NCBI RefSeq assembly: GCF_002288925.2
Contig: NW_022098008.1
Location: 6,854,464 to 6,918,463, forward strand
Length of the DNA stretch: 64,000 nt
Source: Delphinapterus leucas
Taxonomy: Eukaryota > Chordata > Mammalia > Artiodactyla > Monodontidae
Direction: 5' to 3'
Shown here: piece after piece, positions 10,210 to 21,730 of the stretch
How the letters are laid out: each line of letters begins with the position of its first letter
Position numbering within the stretch: position 1 is the first letter of the stretch
Notes under the pieces: generated by a model
What the model was told of the DNA's origin: nothing
Database searches by the model: none
Seen by the model: only the letters and a program-made list of their open reading frames with translations
Position numbers and translations under genes: made by a program

Positions 10210-13200
10210 GTTTAGAGAAAAGCAGGCATTAAACTACATGCTATTCTTTTCATGGGACACAGAAGAACATAGTATTCTATTTATAATACAAGGAACAGTA
10301 TTATGCTTCTCTCTTCAGAACTTTTTCATTTGTTTCAGGATTATTTAAGAGCTTACAGAAATCATAAAACCAGCCCTAATGAGAGGTTATCATTCTCTTG
10401 TTAATAATTTTTTGTTCCTTATTCTGGATTCCAGCTGGGGAGGTGATAGTGTTTAGGCATCTCCTCACTTTTCTGTTAGAATTACCTGAGTTTACCTTTG
10501 CCATAATACCACTAAATCACCACTTGGAGGCTGCATTACTCGATTCCATATATTCCCAGAAAGAGGAAGAAAATCATTCTTTCTTTCATTTATTTTTTCT
10601 GCCATCAACTTATTTGCTGTTGTTGTTGGTTTTTTTTCAGAGAATAGTTTGGGTCATATAGAATGCTTTTTATCATTTCCATTAGGGCAACTTTCAGTTT
10701 TCTCTAAAAGTGATCAACTTATTCACACATTCTGGCTATTGTGTTTGAGATAATAAGAAAGAAAAATACGCACCAGTCCATTCCCTTAAAGAAGGCAGCA
10801 TGGTACAGAAGAGCAAGTATGATGGGGACATTAGAATAACTGAGATGTGGAGCCGATTTTGCCACAGTGAAAAGCCCTGTGATGTTCAGCACATCACTGC
10901 ATCTCTCCAGACCTCAGATGTTCCCATGAAAGACATGGGTGTGGTGGGATGATTGTATAAGAACTCAAAATCCCTTTAAAAGTCCATTGGTAAGATTTCA
11001 AATGGTTACCAATAAATATAATGAATTATATAAATAAAGACTGTAATTCACAATTAACTCTAGGTTACCTAATGATATATTATAACCTCAAGGGCCATTT
11101 AACATAAAATAAATTATATTGAAGTTATACTTATTTCCAGAACTTGTGTATTAAATATTACTAATTTAAGTTTTAATATATTTCCTTCTAAGGCCCTGAA
11201 AAATCTACTGAAGGAAAGATATTTCAACCTGCATTTTAAATTAAATAACAGGTATTTTAAGAGCTTCAAGGCTGCTATTCATGGACTCTAACAGGAAGCT
11301 TTCTACACTGTAACAAAGATGACAGTTTAGTAGATATTTTGAATTTGAGTGGCTATATTTCAGGCTGAATACATCAGTAATAGTCATCACGATTTTTCTA
11401 TTATGGTTATACAATTTATTAAAAACATGGAAATTTTGTTATCTGGGAAGTAGAGCTCATACAGAAAAAAAGTAATTTTCAAGATAAAGTGTACTTTAAT
11501 GTATCTTAAAAATACATTTTAAAAGTAGAATTTTATTACTAATTTTCAAAACCATGTTCTTAAGAGCTCATTAAGTGTAGAAATCCACTCAGAGCAGAAG
11601 AAAGCAGTGATATTTCCAAAACCTATCATTTCAATGCATATTTAGTTGCATGTAGCTCACCATAGGCTGGTTACATAAACATGTAGACAACATTCAGAAA
11701 AAGATATAATTCACCTTTTTTTCCCCCAAAACTCTCCAGCACTAGATAATCAAGGTGGATTACTTACCACGCTTTGAGTTGGTATTTTAGAAAGTTATTA
11801 AATGGCTGCATTTGGTTATCACTTTCTCTTTCCCTGAACACATGTGGTCACTCTATCCAATACTCATTTATTATTTGCATGTCTGATAAAGAACAGGCCA
11901 CTATTTTATAAGCATTATTACATTTTCATTATAAAAAGTGATTGAAGTATTTCAGTTTGGATAATAGATTAAATCTTTTCATGGTAGGAAAAAAATAATA
12001 AAAAATTTTCCTTGGTGGTAGAAAGTTTGAAAACCTTTCATATTGCCAACTCCATCATTTAAAAAATGATGTAAACTTGGGTCCCTATAGATGAAATGCC
12101 TTCTAGGATATCCTACACAGTGAGAGAGCTGAGACAAGAACCCCAAATTTCCTGATGTGACAGACCTGAGTACTTAACCCTGTATCTCCTAAAAGAAACA
12201 AATCAAATTTTTCTTTAAATGTGTCCAGGGACTGAGGATCTATCTCAGATTGCAAGAGAAGACTAAAATGACCTGACCACAGAATGTGATGTGGCTCCTA
12301 GACAGGACCCTGGACCCAGAAAATGGGCATTAGTTGTCATATTTTGAATAAAATCTGGAGATGAATTCACAGTATTATATCAGTTATCCCTATTTTTTTA
12401 AATGAAGCAACTCATTTAAAATAGTTAGACTAAAATATTAAAATTAAAATATTTAATTCTTCCTCAGCTAGTGTTCATATAGCTTCAGCCAGTAACACAA
12501 AATACTGCAATGGTATTGGCTTAAATCTTTATAATATAAAATTTACCCAAATTTATTACAAAGGTAGAGTGACTTATGGGGTACTGTTACTTCCCTCACA
12601 TGAGAAATGTCATCTCTCCTCCCAGTAAAGATTTTCCATGAATCCATTATCCTAAAATCATGGTAGAATTCTTTGAAGAGAATCACTGCTCTGAAGTAAA
12701 GCACAAGCACTCCTGATAGGCCTGACCCTGGCTCGTCTTTATAATGTCCGAATTTGCTGGGAAACTCTTTAATCTACCCCCAATTCTCTGCTCATTTTAT
12801 CCTGTACTTTTTTCAGGATTCATCTCCATTAATTGTTAATTTGGCATTATCTAAGCGATATTATCTTACTAGTTCTGCTAATTGTTTATGTGCTTTTAAA
12901 ACAGGAATCAACATTTCCCTTTTAAATATTTAAATAACTTCTTTAGCCAATTTCCTAGCACAATCAAATTACTTTGTCTGTTGGCAAAAACAAATATATT
13001 GTGCTAAAGGAAATGCTATAGAAGTTGTCAAACCTGCAAGAGCCTTTTTCTATTGACTTCGCATTTCAATAAAGCCGTGGACCGAACGCCCAAAGGTCAT
13101 GATGTATTTATTTCACCTGGGAGACTACCTTCTAGTAGTCATGGGCTGGGGACATAGGCTTACAGCGACCCTCATATGGTTGTATCCCTCCTAGACAGTT

Positions 13201-13615
13201 GGTTTCAGATACTGATTTGTGTCAGAGGCTATTTCATGAGTTCCTAGGTCCATCTGGGAATTTTTACATTTATGAAACAGGTTGTTAGATCTTCTGTCCA
13301 GAAGAAATGTCTACTTCTGTATCAGACACTGTTAAAGACATTTCCTCTTATATCCAGAAGTCTAACTTGTATCTATGTATTTTTTATATTTTTTATATAT
13401 TTTTACAAAACTAATTTTGTAAGAATTTTGTTTAAAAACATCAGTGGTATTTTTAAAATGTAGAGTTGCTGTACAGCAGCTATAGATTTCGGTTCCATAT
13501 GTAATGTATTGTTGTATAGTTCTAGAATCCAGGGCAACCTAAAATTAGCCAGAAATTCCTCTTCACTCTTGTAAAATTGTTCAAATTTTTATTGCTAACA
13601 AATGACAATGCTGTT
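10210..13615. other. No gene; AT-rich DNA with one MIR
   Basis: AT-rich, unique-looking sequence without a supported coding region. The only repeat I can place is a MIR at about 10790-10985. Open frames near 10398 and 13272 are short, hydrophobic by AT bias, and have no recognisable product. Confidence 0.5.
10790..10985 (+). mobile_element. MIR SINE, diverged
   Basis: The order of motifs follows the MIR consensus: 'gcagcatggtacagaagagc', then 'gatgttcagcacatcactgc', 'ctctccagacctcag', and a 'gtataagaactcaaa' tail region. It is strongly diverged, as expected for an ancient mammal-wide SINE. Confidence 0.6.
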
Positions 13616-13619
13616 GAGA

Positions 13620-13835
13620 TGTAGCTTGGCAGAGTGAGCCTTGGAACCAGGCCCACCTAACTTTTAATCACATATTTGCTGCTTATACCTTGGCAAGCCA
13701 CTTATATCACTAGTTCTCAATTTTACCACCTTCAAAACCAAGGTGAATCTTACCTCACAAGACTGCTGTGAAGAATGTGTGAGATAAGGAGGATTTGCAA
13801 CTTCACGTGTATGTTCAACATGTGTAAGTTTCCAT
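13620..13835 (+). mobile_element. MIR SINE
   Basis: It follows the MIR consensus through 'gtagcttggcagagtgagcc', 'accttggcaagccacttat', 'caccttcaaaaccaaggtg' and 'agactgctgtgaagaatgtg'. This is the tRNA-like region, core and LINE-like 3' part in order. Confidence 0.78.
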
Positions 13836-14326
13836 GCCCTGTAAATACATTTAACAGAATTCAACTTGGAGACTTCTCCATCTTTAATTCACTTACTAAA
13901 CATTTATTCAATCTTCAATTCTGTAAAACCTTGTCAGTTGCATGATTTCTCAAACATGTTCTAGTTATTCTCAAATTTTATGACCTTTATATCATTCTTA
14001 TTTTTAAAAATCAACAGATTGTGGCAGGTCCTGTGGGTTGCCTGTCCAACAGCCATTTCCACCTCAGCGTCACCAAGGAGGTCCTGAATTAAGTGGTAAG
14101 AGGTCCACAGGAGCATGAGGAAAGGTATACTAAGGTCTCACTTCTATTAAGGCAATGAGAGCCCATGCATGGGAGGTCTCTAGAGGGGCACTAGAGTGCA
14201 ATAAAAATAGTCAAAACCCCTGAGACAAGAGAGGTCAAGAAGACTGTAATGGCATATCAGAAGGAACTGATAAATATCTATTATCTCATTTAATCCTCAT
14301 AAAAATCCTGAAAAGGGAGGTGTTAC
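13836..14326. other. No gene; includes a short MIR fragment
   Basis: No coding signal. The last about 55 bases (14270-14322, 'tctcatttaatcctcataaa') are a piece of MIR 3' region in minus orientation. The ERV LTR appears to have been inserted directly into it. Confidence 0.55.
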
Positions 14327-14643
14327 TGTAACAGGGAAGAGCCAAATCAGACCACATGTTGGATCTGTTTCTTTTACTTTAACCTTTGCCTCCCGTTGCT
14401 TTTGTTCACTAAAATGATACTGTCTATACACAATGGCCTGCCTCGGGGAACCCTGCCCCTTTGACTGAATGTTAAACCGAAGTGCCTTTGTTCAGGGAAG
14501 CATCCTGACCCTGCCCACCTGTGGAGGGCTGCAAGAAAGAAGAAATTAACACATCCCCTCCCCAAGGCTGGCCATTCCAGGGGACATTGGTAAATTTTAT
14601 GACTTTTTAACTTTACTTCCTCATCTCCTCCTCCGCTCTGCTC

Positions 14644-14650
14644 TATAAAA
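14644..14650 (+). promoter_or_regulatory. TATA box of the solo LTR
   Basis: TATAAAA lies 78 bases before the polyadenylation signal, the expected U3/R arrangement of an LTR. Transcription would be predicted to start roughly 25-30 bases downstream if the promoter is still active. Confidence 0.75.
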
Positions 14651-14727
14651 GAAACTGGCATCCAAACCCCAATAAGATGGTTTTCAGAGACTTTAGTCTG
14701 CCATCTTCTCAGTCTGCCAGCTTTCTG

Positions 14728-14733
14728 AATAAA
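14728..14733 (+). terminator. Polyadenylation signal of the solo LTR
   Basis: AATAAA lies in the R region of the LTR, with cleavage expected 15-25 bases further on. Confidence 0.75.
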
Positions 14734-15072
14734 GTCATACTCCTTGCCTCAACTCCTCGTCTCCCGATTTATTGGCCTGTCGTGTGGCAAGCAGAGAGAG
14801 CTTGGACTCGGTAACATTACTTTGCTGCTAATAATGAATTCCTTTAAATTGAAAATTTGAAACAAAGTTCTAGCCCATATGGCCAAATGTCTTCTTCCAA
14901 TCAAAAAATAATAATTATATAGCAAGCTGGTTCCTTTGTTTGCCATATAAAAGAATGTTATTTTTGCTTTATACAGTATTAATTAGTGGTTGGGTTTATT
15001 ATTCAGTCCAGACATGTCACTTTCCTCAAAGAATTTAGCCTTTCTGTAAATAGGGTCTCAGTTACTAAAGTT

Positions 15073-15089
15073 AAAGAATTTAGCCATTA
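15073..15089 (+). repeat. Target-site duplication, left copy (full-length L1)
   Basis: 'aaagaatttagccatta' is identical over 17 bases to 21714-21730. Together they mark the limits of one L1-mediated insertion of about 6.6 kb. Confidence 0.97.
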
Positions 15090-15979
15090 GAGGAGGAACC
15101 AAAATGGTGGAGTAGAAGGATGTGCTCTCACTCCCTCTTGCGAGAACAACAGAATCACATCTAGCTGCTGGACAATCACCAACAGGAAGACACTGGAACT
15201 CACCAAAAAAGATACCCCACATGCAAAGACAAAAGGAGAAGCCACAATGAGACGGTAGGAGGAGCACAATCACAGTAAAATCAAATCCCATAACTGGTGG
15301 GTGGGTGACTCACAGACTGGCAAACACATACCACAGAAGTCCACCCACTGGAGTGAAGGTTCTGAGCCCCACATCAGGCTTCCCAACCTGGGGGTTCGGC
15401 AACGGGAGGAGGAATTCCTAGAGAATCAGACTTTGAAGCTTAGTGGGAATTGATTGCAGGACTTCGACAGGACTGGGGGAAAAGAGACTCCACACTTGGA
15501 GGGCCCACATAAAGTAGTGTGTGCATTGGGACCCAGGGGAAGGAGCAGTTACCCCAGGGGAGACTGAACCAGACCTACCTGCTAGTGTTGGAGGGTCTCC
15601 TACAGAGGCGGGGGGTGGCTCTGTTTCACTGTGGGGACAAGGACACTAACAGCAGAAGTTCTGGGAAGTACTCCTTGGCATGAGCCCTCCCAGAGTCTGT
15701 CATTAGCCCCAACAAAGAGCCCAGGTAGGCTCCAGTGTTGGGTTGCCTCAGGCCAAACAACCAACAGGGAAGGAACCCAGCCCCACCCATCAACAGTCAA
15801 GTGGATTAAAGTTTTACTGAGCTCTGTCCACCAGAGCAACAGTCACCTCTACCCAACACCAGTCCCTCCCATCAAGCCTCTTAGATAGCCTCATCCACCA
15901 AGGGTAGAAGCAAGAAGAACTACAATCCTGCAGCCTGTAGATCAAAAACCACATTCACAGAAAGATAGACAAGGTGAAA
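15090..15979 (+). promoter_or_regulatory. L1 5' UTR with internal promoter
   Basis: The 890-base untranslated leader starts right at the TSD. In L1s this region holds an internal RNA polymerase II promoter. At +12 to +21 it has 'aaaatggtgg', which matches in position and sequence the YY1-site region of other mammalian L1 leaders (AAGATGGCGG type), with the CpG decayed to TG. The leader is single-copy here rather than built of tandem monomers. Confidence 0.8.
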
Positions 15980-16878
15980 ATGCAGAGGGCTATATACCAG
16001 ATGAAGGAACAAGACAAAAGCCAAGAACAACAACTAAATGAAGTGGAGATAGGCAACCTTCCAGAAAAACAATTCAGAATAATGATAGTGAAGATGATCC
16101 AAGACCTAGGAAAAGAATGGAGGCAAAGATTGAGAAGATGCAAGAAATGTTTAACAAAGACCTAGAAGAATTAAAGAACAAACAAACAGAGATGAACAAT
16201 ACAATAACTGAAATGAAAACTACACTAGAAGGAATCAATAGCAGAATAACTGAGGCAGAAGAACAGATAAGTGACCTGGAGGGCAGAGTGGTGGAATTCA
16301 CTGCTGTGGAACAGACTAAAGAGAAAAGAATGAAAAGAAATGAAGACAGCCTAAGAGACCTCTGGGACAATATTAAACACAACAACATTCACATTATAGG
16401 GGTCCCAGAAGGAGAAGAGAGAGAGAAAAGACCAGAGAAAATATTTGAAGAGATTATAGTCGAAAACTTCCCTAACATGGGAAAGGAAATAGCCACCCAA
16501 GTCCAGGAAGCGCATCGAGTCCCATACAGGATAAATCCAAGGAGAAACATGCCAAGACACATAGTAATCAAACTGGTAAAAATTAAAGACAAAGAAAAAT
16601 TATTGAAAGCAACAAGGGAAAAATAATAAATAACATACAAGGGAACTCCCATAAGGTTAACAGCTGATTTCTCAGCAGAAACTCTACAAGACAGAAGGGA
16701 GTGGCACGATATACTTAAACTGATGAAAGGCAATAACCTACAACCAAGATTACTGTACCCAGCAAGGATCTCATTCAGATTCAATGGAGAAATTAAAAGC
16801 TTTACAGACAAGCAAAAGCGAAGAGAATCCAGCACCACCAAACCAGCCCTACAACAAATGCTAAAGGAACTTCTCTAA
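15980..16878 (+). pseudogene. L1 ORF1 (nucleic-acid chaperone), broken
   Basis: ORF1p is the RNA-binding chaperone that coats L1 RNA. The ATG at 15980 opens MQRAIYQMKEQ. About 45 codons on, near 16110-16118, a one-base deletion in an A/G run shifts the frame. The next frame carries the coiled coil (MEAKIEKMQEMF onwards, with heptad-like Glu/Lys/Leu spacing) and the RRM-like region (NIHIIGVPEGEE). Two adjacent TAA codons at 16624-16629 stop it. The same frame then continues through the C-terminal domain (ADFSAETLQ, LYPARISFRF) to the natural stop at 16876-16878. Full length would be about 300 residues. It is non-functional. Confidence 0.93.
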
Positions 16879-16936
16879 GTGGGAAACACAAGAGAAGAAA
16901 AGGACCTACAGAAACAAACCCAAAACAATTAATAAA

Positions 16937-19900
16937 ATGGTCATAGGAACATACATATCGATAATTACCTTAAACGTGAATGGATTAAGTGTTCCAGACA
17001 AAAGGCACAGGCTTGCTGAATGGATACAAAAACAAGACCCATATATATGCTGTCTTAAAGAAACCCACGTCAGACCTAGGGACACATACAGACTGAAAGT
17101 GAGGGGATGGAAAAAGATACTCCATGCAAATGGAAATCAAAAGAAAGCTGGATTAGCTATGCTCATATCCAATAAAATAGACTTTAAAATAAAGAATGTT
17201 ACAAAACACAAGGAAGGACACTACATAATGATCAAGGGATCAATCCAAGAAGAATATATAATTAGAAATATACATGCACCCAACATAGGAGCACCTGAAT
17301 ACATAAGGCAACTGCTAACAGCGATAAAAGAGGAAATCAACAGTAACACAATAATAGTGGGGGACTTTAACACCTTACACCAATGGACAGATCATCCAAA
17401 ATGAAAATAAATAAGGAAACAGAAGCTTTAAATGACACAATAGACCAGATAGATTTAATTGATATTTACAGGACATTCCATCCAAAAACAGCAGATTACA
17501 CTTTCTTAAGTGCATGCGGAACACTCTCTAGAATAGATCACACCTTGGGTCACAAATCAAGCCTCAGCAAATTTAAGAAAATTTAAATCATGTGAAGCAT
17601 CTTTTCTGACCACAATACTATGAGATTAGAAATGAATTACAGGGAAAAAAAAACGTAAAACACACAAACACATGGAGACTAAACAATACGTTACTAAATA
17701 ACCAAGAGATCACTGAAGAAATCAAAGAGGAAATCAAAACATACCTAGAGACAAGTGACAATGAAAATACGATGATCCAAAACCTATGGGATGCATCAAA
17801 AGCAGTTCTAAGAGGGAAGTTTATAGCTATACAAGCCTACCTCAAGAAATAAGAAAAATCTCAAGTACACAATCTAACGTTACACCTAAAGGAACTAGAG
17901 AAAGAAGAACAAACAAAACTCAAATTTAGCAGAAGTAAAGAAATCATAAAGATCAGAGCAGAAATAAATGAAATAGAAACAAAGAAAACAATAGCAAAGA
18001 TCAATAAAACTAAACGCTGGTTCTTTGAGAAGACAAACAAAATTGATAAACCATTAGCCAGACTCATCAACAAAAAGAGGGAGAGGACTCAAATCAATAA
18101 AATTAGAAATGAAAAAGGAGAAGTTACAACAGACACTGCAGAAATACAAAGCATCTTAAGAGACTACTACAAGCAACTCTGTGCCAATAAAATGGACAAC
18201 CTGGAAGAAATGGACAAATTCTTAGAAAGGTATAAGCTTCCAAGACTGAACCAGAAAGAAACAGAAAATATGAACAGACCAATCACAAGTAATGAAATTG
18301 AAACTGCGATTATAAATCTTGCAACAAACAAAAGTCCAGGACCAGATGGCTTCACAGGTGAATTCTATCAAACATTTAGAGAAGAGCTAACACCCATCCT
18401 TCTCAAACTCTTCCAAAAAATTGCAGAGGAAGGAACACTCCCAAGCTCATTCTATGTGGCCACCATCACCCTGATACCAAAACCAGACAAAGATACTACA
18501 AAAAAAGAAAATTACAGACCAATATCACTGATGAATACAGATGCAAAATTCTTCACCAGAATACTAGCAACAGAATCCAACAACACATTAAAAGGATCAT
18601 ACACCACGATCAAGTGGGATTTATCCCAGGGATGCAAGGAGTCTTCAATATACGCAAATCAATCATTGTTACGCACCATATTAACAAATTGAAGAAGAAA
18701 AACCATATGATAATCTCAATAGATGCAGAAAAAGCATTTGACAAAACTCAACATCCATTTATGATAAAAACTCTCCAGAAAGTGGGCAAAGAGGGAACCT
18801 ACCTCAACATAATAAAGGCCATATACGACAAACCCACAGCAAACATCATTCTCAATGGTGAAAATCTGAAAGCATTTCCTCTAAGATCAGGAATGAGACA
18901 AGGATGTCCACTCTCACCACTATTAATTAACATAGTTTTGGAAGTGCTAGCCATGGCAATCAGAGAAAAAAAAGAAATAAAAGGAATAGAAATTGGAAAA
19001 GAAGAAGTAAAACTGTCACTGTTTGCAGATGATATGATACTATACATAGAGAATCCTAAAAATGCCACCAGAAAGCTACTAGAGCTAATCAATGAATTTG
19101 GTAAAGTTGCAGGATACAAAATTAATGCACAGAAATCTCTTGCATTCCTATACACTAATGATGAAAAATCTGAAAGAGAAATTAAGGAAACATTCCCATT
19201 TACCATTGCAATGAAAAGAATAAAATACCTAGGAATAAACCTACCTAAGGAGACAAAAGACCTGTATGCAGAAAACTATAAGACACTGATGAAAGAAATT
19301 AAAGATGACACCAACAGACGGACAGATGTACCATGTTCTTGGATTGGAAGAATCAATATTGTGAAAATGACTATACTACCCAAAGCAATCTACAGATTCA
19401 ATGAAATCCCTATCAAAATACCAATGGCATTTTTTATGGAAGTAGAACAAATCATCTTAAAATTTGTATGGAGACACAAAAGACCCCAAATAGCCAAAGC
19501 AGTCTTGAGGGAAAAAAACGGAGCTGGAGGAACCAGATTCCCTGACTTCAGACTATACTACAAAGCTACAGTAATCAAGACAATATGGTACTGGCACAAA
19601 AACAGAAACATAGATCAATGCAACAAGATAGAAAGCCCAAAGGTTAACCCAGGCACCTATGGTCAACCAATCTATGACAAAGGAGGCAAAGATATACAAT
19701 GGAGAAAAGACAGTCTCTTCAGTAAGTGGTGCTGGGAAAACTGGACAGCTACATGTAAAAGAATGAATTTAGAACACTCCCTAACACCATCCACAAAAAT
19801 AAACTCAAACTGGATTTGAGACCTAAATTTAAGACCGGACACTGTAAAACTCTTAGAGGAAAACATAGGAAGATCACTCTGACATAAATCACAGCAAGAT

Positions 19901-20743
19901 CTTTTTTGATCCACCTCCTAGAGTAATGGAAATAAAAACAAAAATAAACAAATGGGACCTAATGAAACTTCAAAGCTTTTGCATAGCAAAGAAACCATAA
20001 AGAAGGCGAAAAGACAACCCTCAGAATGGGAGAAAATATTTGCAAATGAATCACCAGACAAAGGGTTAATCTCCAAAATATATAAACAGCTCATGCAGCT
20101 CAATATTAAAAAAACAAGCAACCCAATCCAAAAATGGGCAGAAGACCTAAATAGACATTTCTCCAAAGAAGACATACAGATGGCCAAGAGGCACATGAAA
20201 AGCGGCTCAACATCATTAATCATCAGAGAAATGCAAGTCAAAAGTACAATTAGGTATCACCTCACACCAGTCAGAATGGGCACCATCAGAAAATCTACAA
20301 ATAACAAATGCTGGAGAGGGTGCGGAGAAAAGGGAACCCTCTTGCACTGTTGGTGGGAATGTAAATTGATACAACCACTATGGAGAACAGTATGGAGGTT
20401 CCTTAAAAAACTAAAAATAGATTTGCCATATGATCCAGCAATCCCACTACTGGGAATATACCCAGAGAAAACCATAATTCAAAAAGACACATGCATCCCA
20501 GTGTTCATTGCAGCACTGTTTACAATAGCCAGGCCATGGAAGCAACCTAAATGCCCATTGACAGACGAATGGATAAAGAAGATGTGGTACATATATACAA
20601 TGTAATATTACTCAGCCATAAAAAGGAACGGAATTGGGTCATTTGTTGAGACGTGGACAGATCTAGAGACTGTCATACAGAGTGAAGTAAGTCTGAAAGA
20701 GAAAAACAAATATTGTATATTAACGCATGTATGTAGAACCTAG
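16937..20743 (+). pseudogene. L1 ORF2 (endonuclease-reverse transcriptase), broken
   Basis: ORF2p nicks target DNA and reverse-transcribes L1 RNA. The ATG at 16937 starts the AP-like endonuclease, with LNVNGL, KETH (usually QETH) and GDFN near 17357. A small deletion near 17375 shifts the frame, leading to a stop at 17402-17404 in the original frame. Further stops are at 17584 and 17850, followed by a frameshift near 18570, where one A is missing. The RT domain includes [20 protein letters not shown], the region from [18 protein letters not shown] and the catalytic FADD at 19022-19033. More stops lie at 19817 and 20603, with indels between. The C-terminal Cys-rich region ([17 protein letters not shown]) is still legible. 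The longest intact piece is 18614-19819. Confidence 0.95.
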
Positions 20744-20958
20744 AAAAATGTTTCAGAATATACCAAATGGTTTGCAGGGCAGAAGTCGAGACACAGATGT
20801 AGACAACAGACGTATGGACACCAAGGGGGGGAAATCGCCGTGGGGTGGGGATGGTGGTGTGCTGAATTGGGTGATTGGGATTGACATGTATACACTGATG
20901 TGTATAAAATTGATGACTAATAAGAACCTGCAGTATAAACAAACAAACAAGCAAAACA
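20744..20958 (+). other. L1 3' UTR and primary A-rich tail
   Basis: The sequence from the end of ORF2 through 'ttgatgactaataagaacct' matches the 3' UTR of this L1 lineage. It is followed by an A-rich tail with AAAC repeats at about 20933-20958, where a normal copy would end. Confidence 0.75.
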
Positions 20959-21713
20959 ACTAATACTAAACTCTCATTGGGTTATTTGTATGGAAATATG
21001 TTAATATAAATGCTTCAGACTTTACATGAATTTCTAAAAATCTTATATGTTGCGGTATAATGTTATAAGTCATAATTCTAGTTATTACTTTAAAATGTAT
21101 ATCTCTGAAATAACTAAATTTCCTTGTCAATTGCATTATTATGGACTTTCATCAAATCTTTAACTGTGGTCATTTTTAAGTCTTCTGTCATTTACAGACA
21201 GTTCTGGGTGTACTCTGATGCTTTTGCAAAAATGTTCCTATAAAAGGGTCTCATCTTCAAGGAATTCATGGAAAAGACTGACAAGTACAGGTTTCTGGTA
21301 ACTGACTATACTGCTGAACTGAATGAATAAGCATTTTCTGAATTCTAATGGAAAACTGATGAACTCATAAAAGTGCTAACAGAAGATCAAGATAAAAAAA
21401 ATTAATTACATGGGACTGAGTGAACTGATGAGGATGATTATAATTTTTGTGACTTTCTGTTTGAATAAAAAGAAAAAAACCCACAAGGACTAAGAGGTAA
21501 AAAATATACAAATCAATTTTCACTGCAAAGTGAAGGAGCTGTTACAGTGGAGGACTGCTGGACTGAATGTCAATATTATGACAGTGTGAGTGTGTTTCGT
21601 GTTTGGTAATTGCAGTCGTTTTTGCTTTCGTTGTGGTCATCCATTTACAGTGCTTGGTGTCAGTCTATTTATCTCTTGTAAAAATAAAATACAGTGTGTG
21701 TGTGTGAAAAAAG
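20959..21713 (+). other. Extra 3' segment inside the L1 TSD (probable 3' transduction)
   Basis: About 750 bp lie between the L1's own A-rich tail and the right TSD. The segment has no L1 coding similarity. It contains a polyadenylation signal AATAAA at 21683-21688, then a short GT run and an A-rich end (about 21707-21713) directly before the TSD. This is the layout expected when L1 transcription reads past its weak signal and ends at a downstream genomic one. The alternative is a family-specific long 3' UTR present in all copies. Confidence 0.7.
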
Positions 21714-21730
21714 AAAGAATTTAGCCATTA
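21714..21730 (+). repeat. Target-site duplication, right copy (full-length L1)
   Basis: Identical over 17 bases to 15073-15089. It directly follows the A-rich end of the extended L1. Confidence 0.97.

Larger units (their letters stand above)
14327..14816 (+). mobile_element. Solitary ERV1-type LTR with 4 bp TSD
   Basis: The element is 490 bp, starts 'tgtaacagg' and ends 'ggtaaca', with terminal TG and CA. It is flanked by the direct repeat 'ttac' at 14323-14326 and 14817-14820. A 4 bp duplication is usual for gammaretrovirus-like (class I) ERVs. It contains a TATA box (14644-14650) and a polyadenylation signal (14728-14733) in LTR-like spacing. No gag, pol or env sequence adjoins it, so it is a solo LTR left by recombination between two LTRs. 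The exact family is not assigned. Confidence 0.88.
15090..21713 (+). mobile_element. Full-length L1 LINE with extended 3' end
   Basis: This is an L1 inserted as a unit between perfect 17 bp TSDs. It has a complete 5' UTR (15090-15979), ORF1 (15980-16878), a 58-base spacer, ORF2 (16937-about 20743), a 3' UTR ending in an A/C-rich tail near 20933-20958, and a further about 750 bp that ends in a second polyadenylation signal and a short A-tract. Both ORFs are broken, so it cannot move by itself. The perfect TSD points to a fairly recent insertion, while scattered stops show it is not current. The family is the cetartiodactyl L1 lineage. Confidence 0.97.

Noticed and set aside
10398..10661. 87-codon hydrophobic frame, considered as a membrane protein
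   Set aside because: The hydrophobicity follows from T-rich sequence. There is no homology or promoter context.
16389..16841. Minus-strand 150-codon frame antisense to L1 ORF1
   Set aside because: It is a shadow of ORF1. The A-rich sense strand leaves few stops on the antisense strand.
18799..19206. Minus-strand 135-codon frame antisense to L1 ORF2
   Set aside because: It is a shadow of the RT domain with no independent features.
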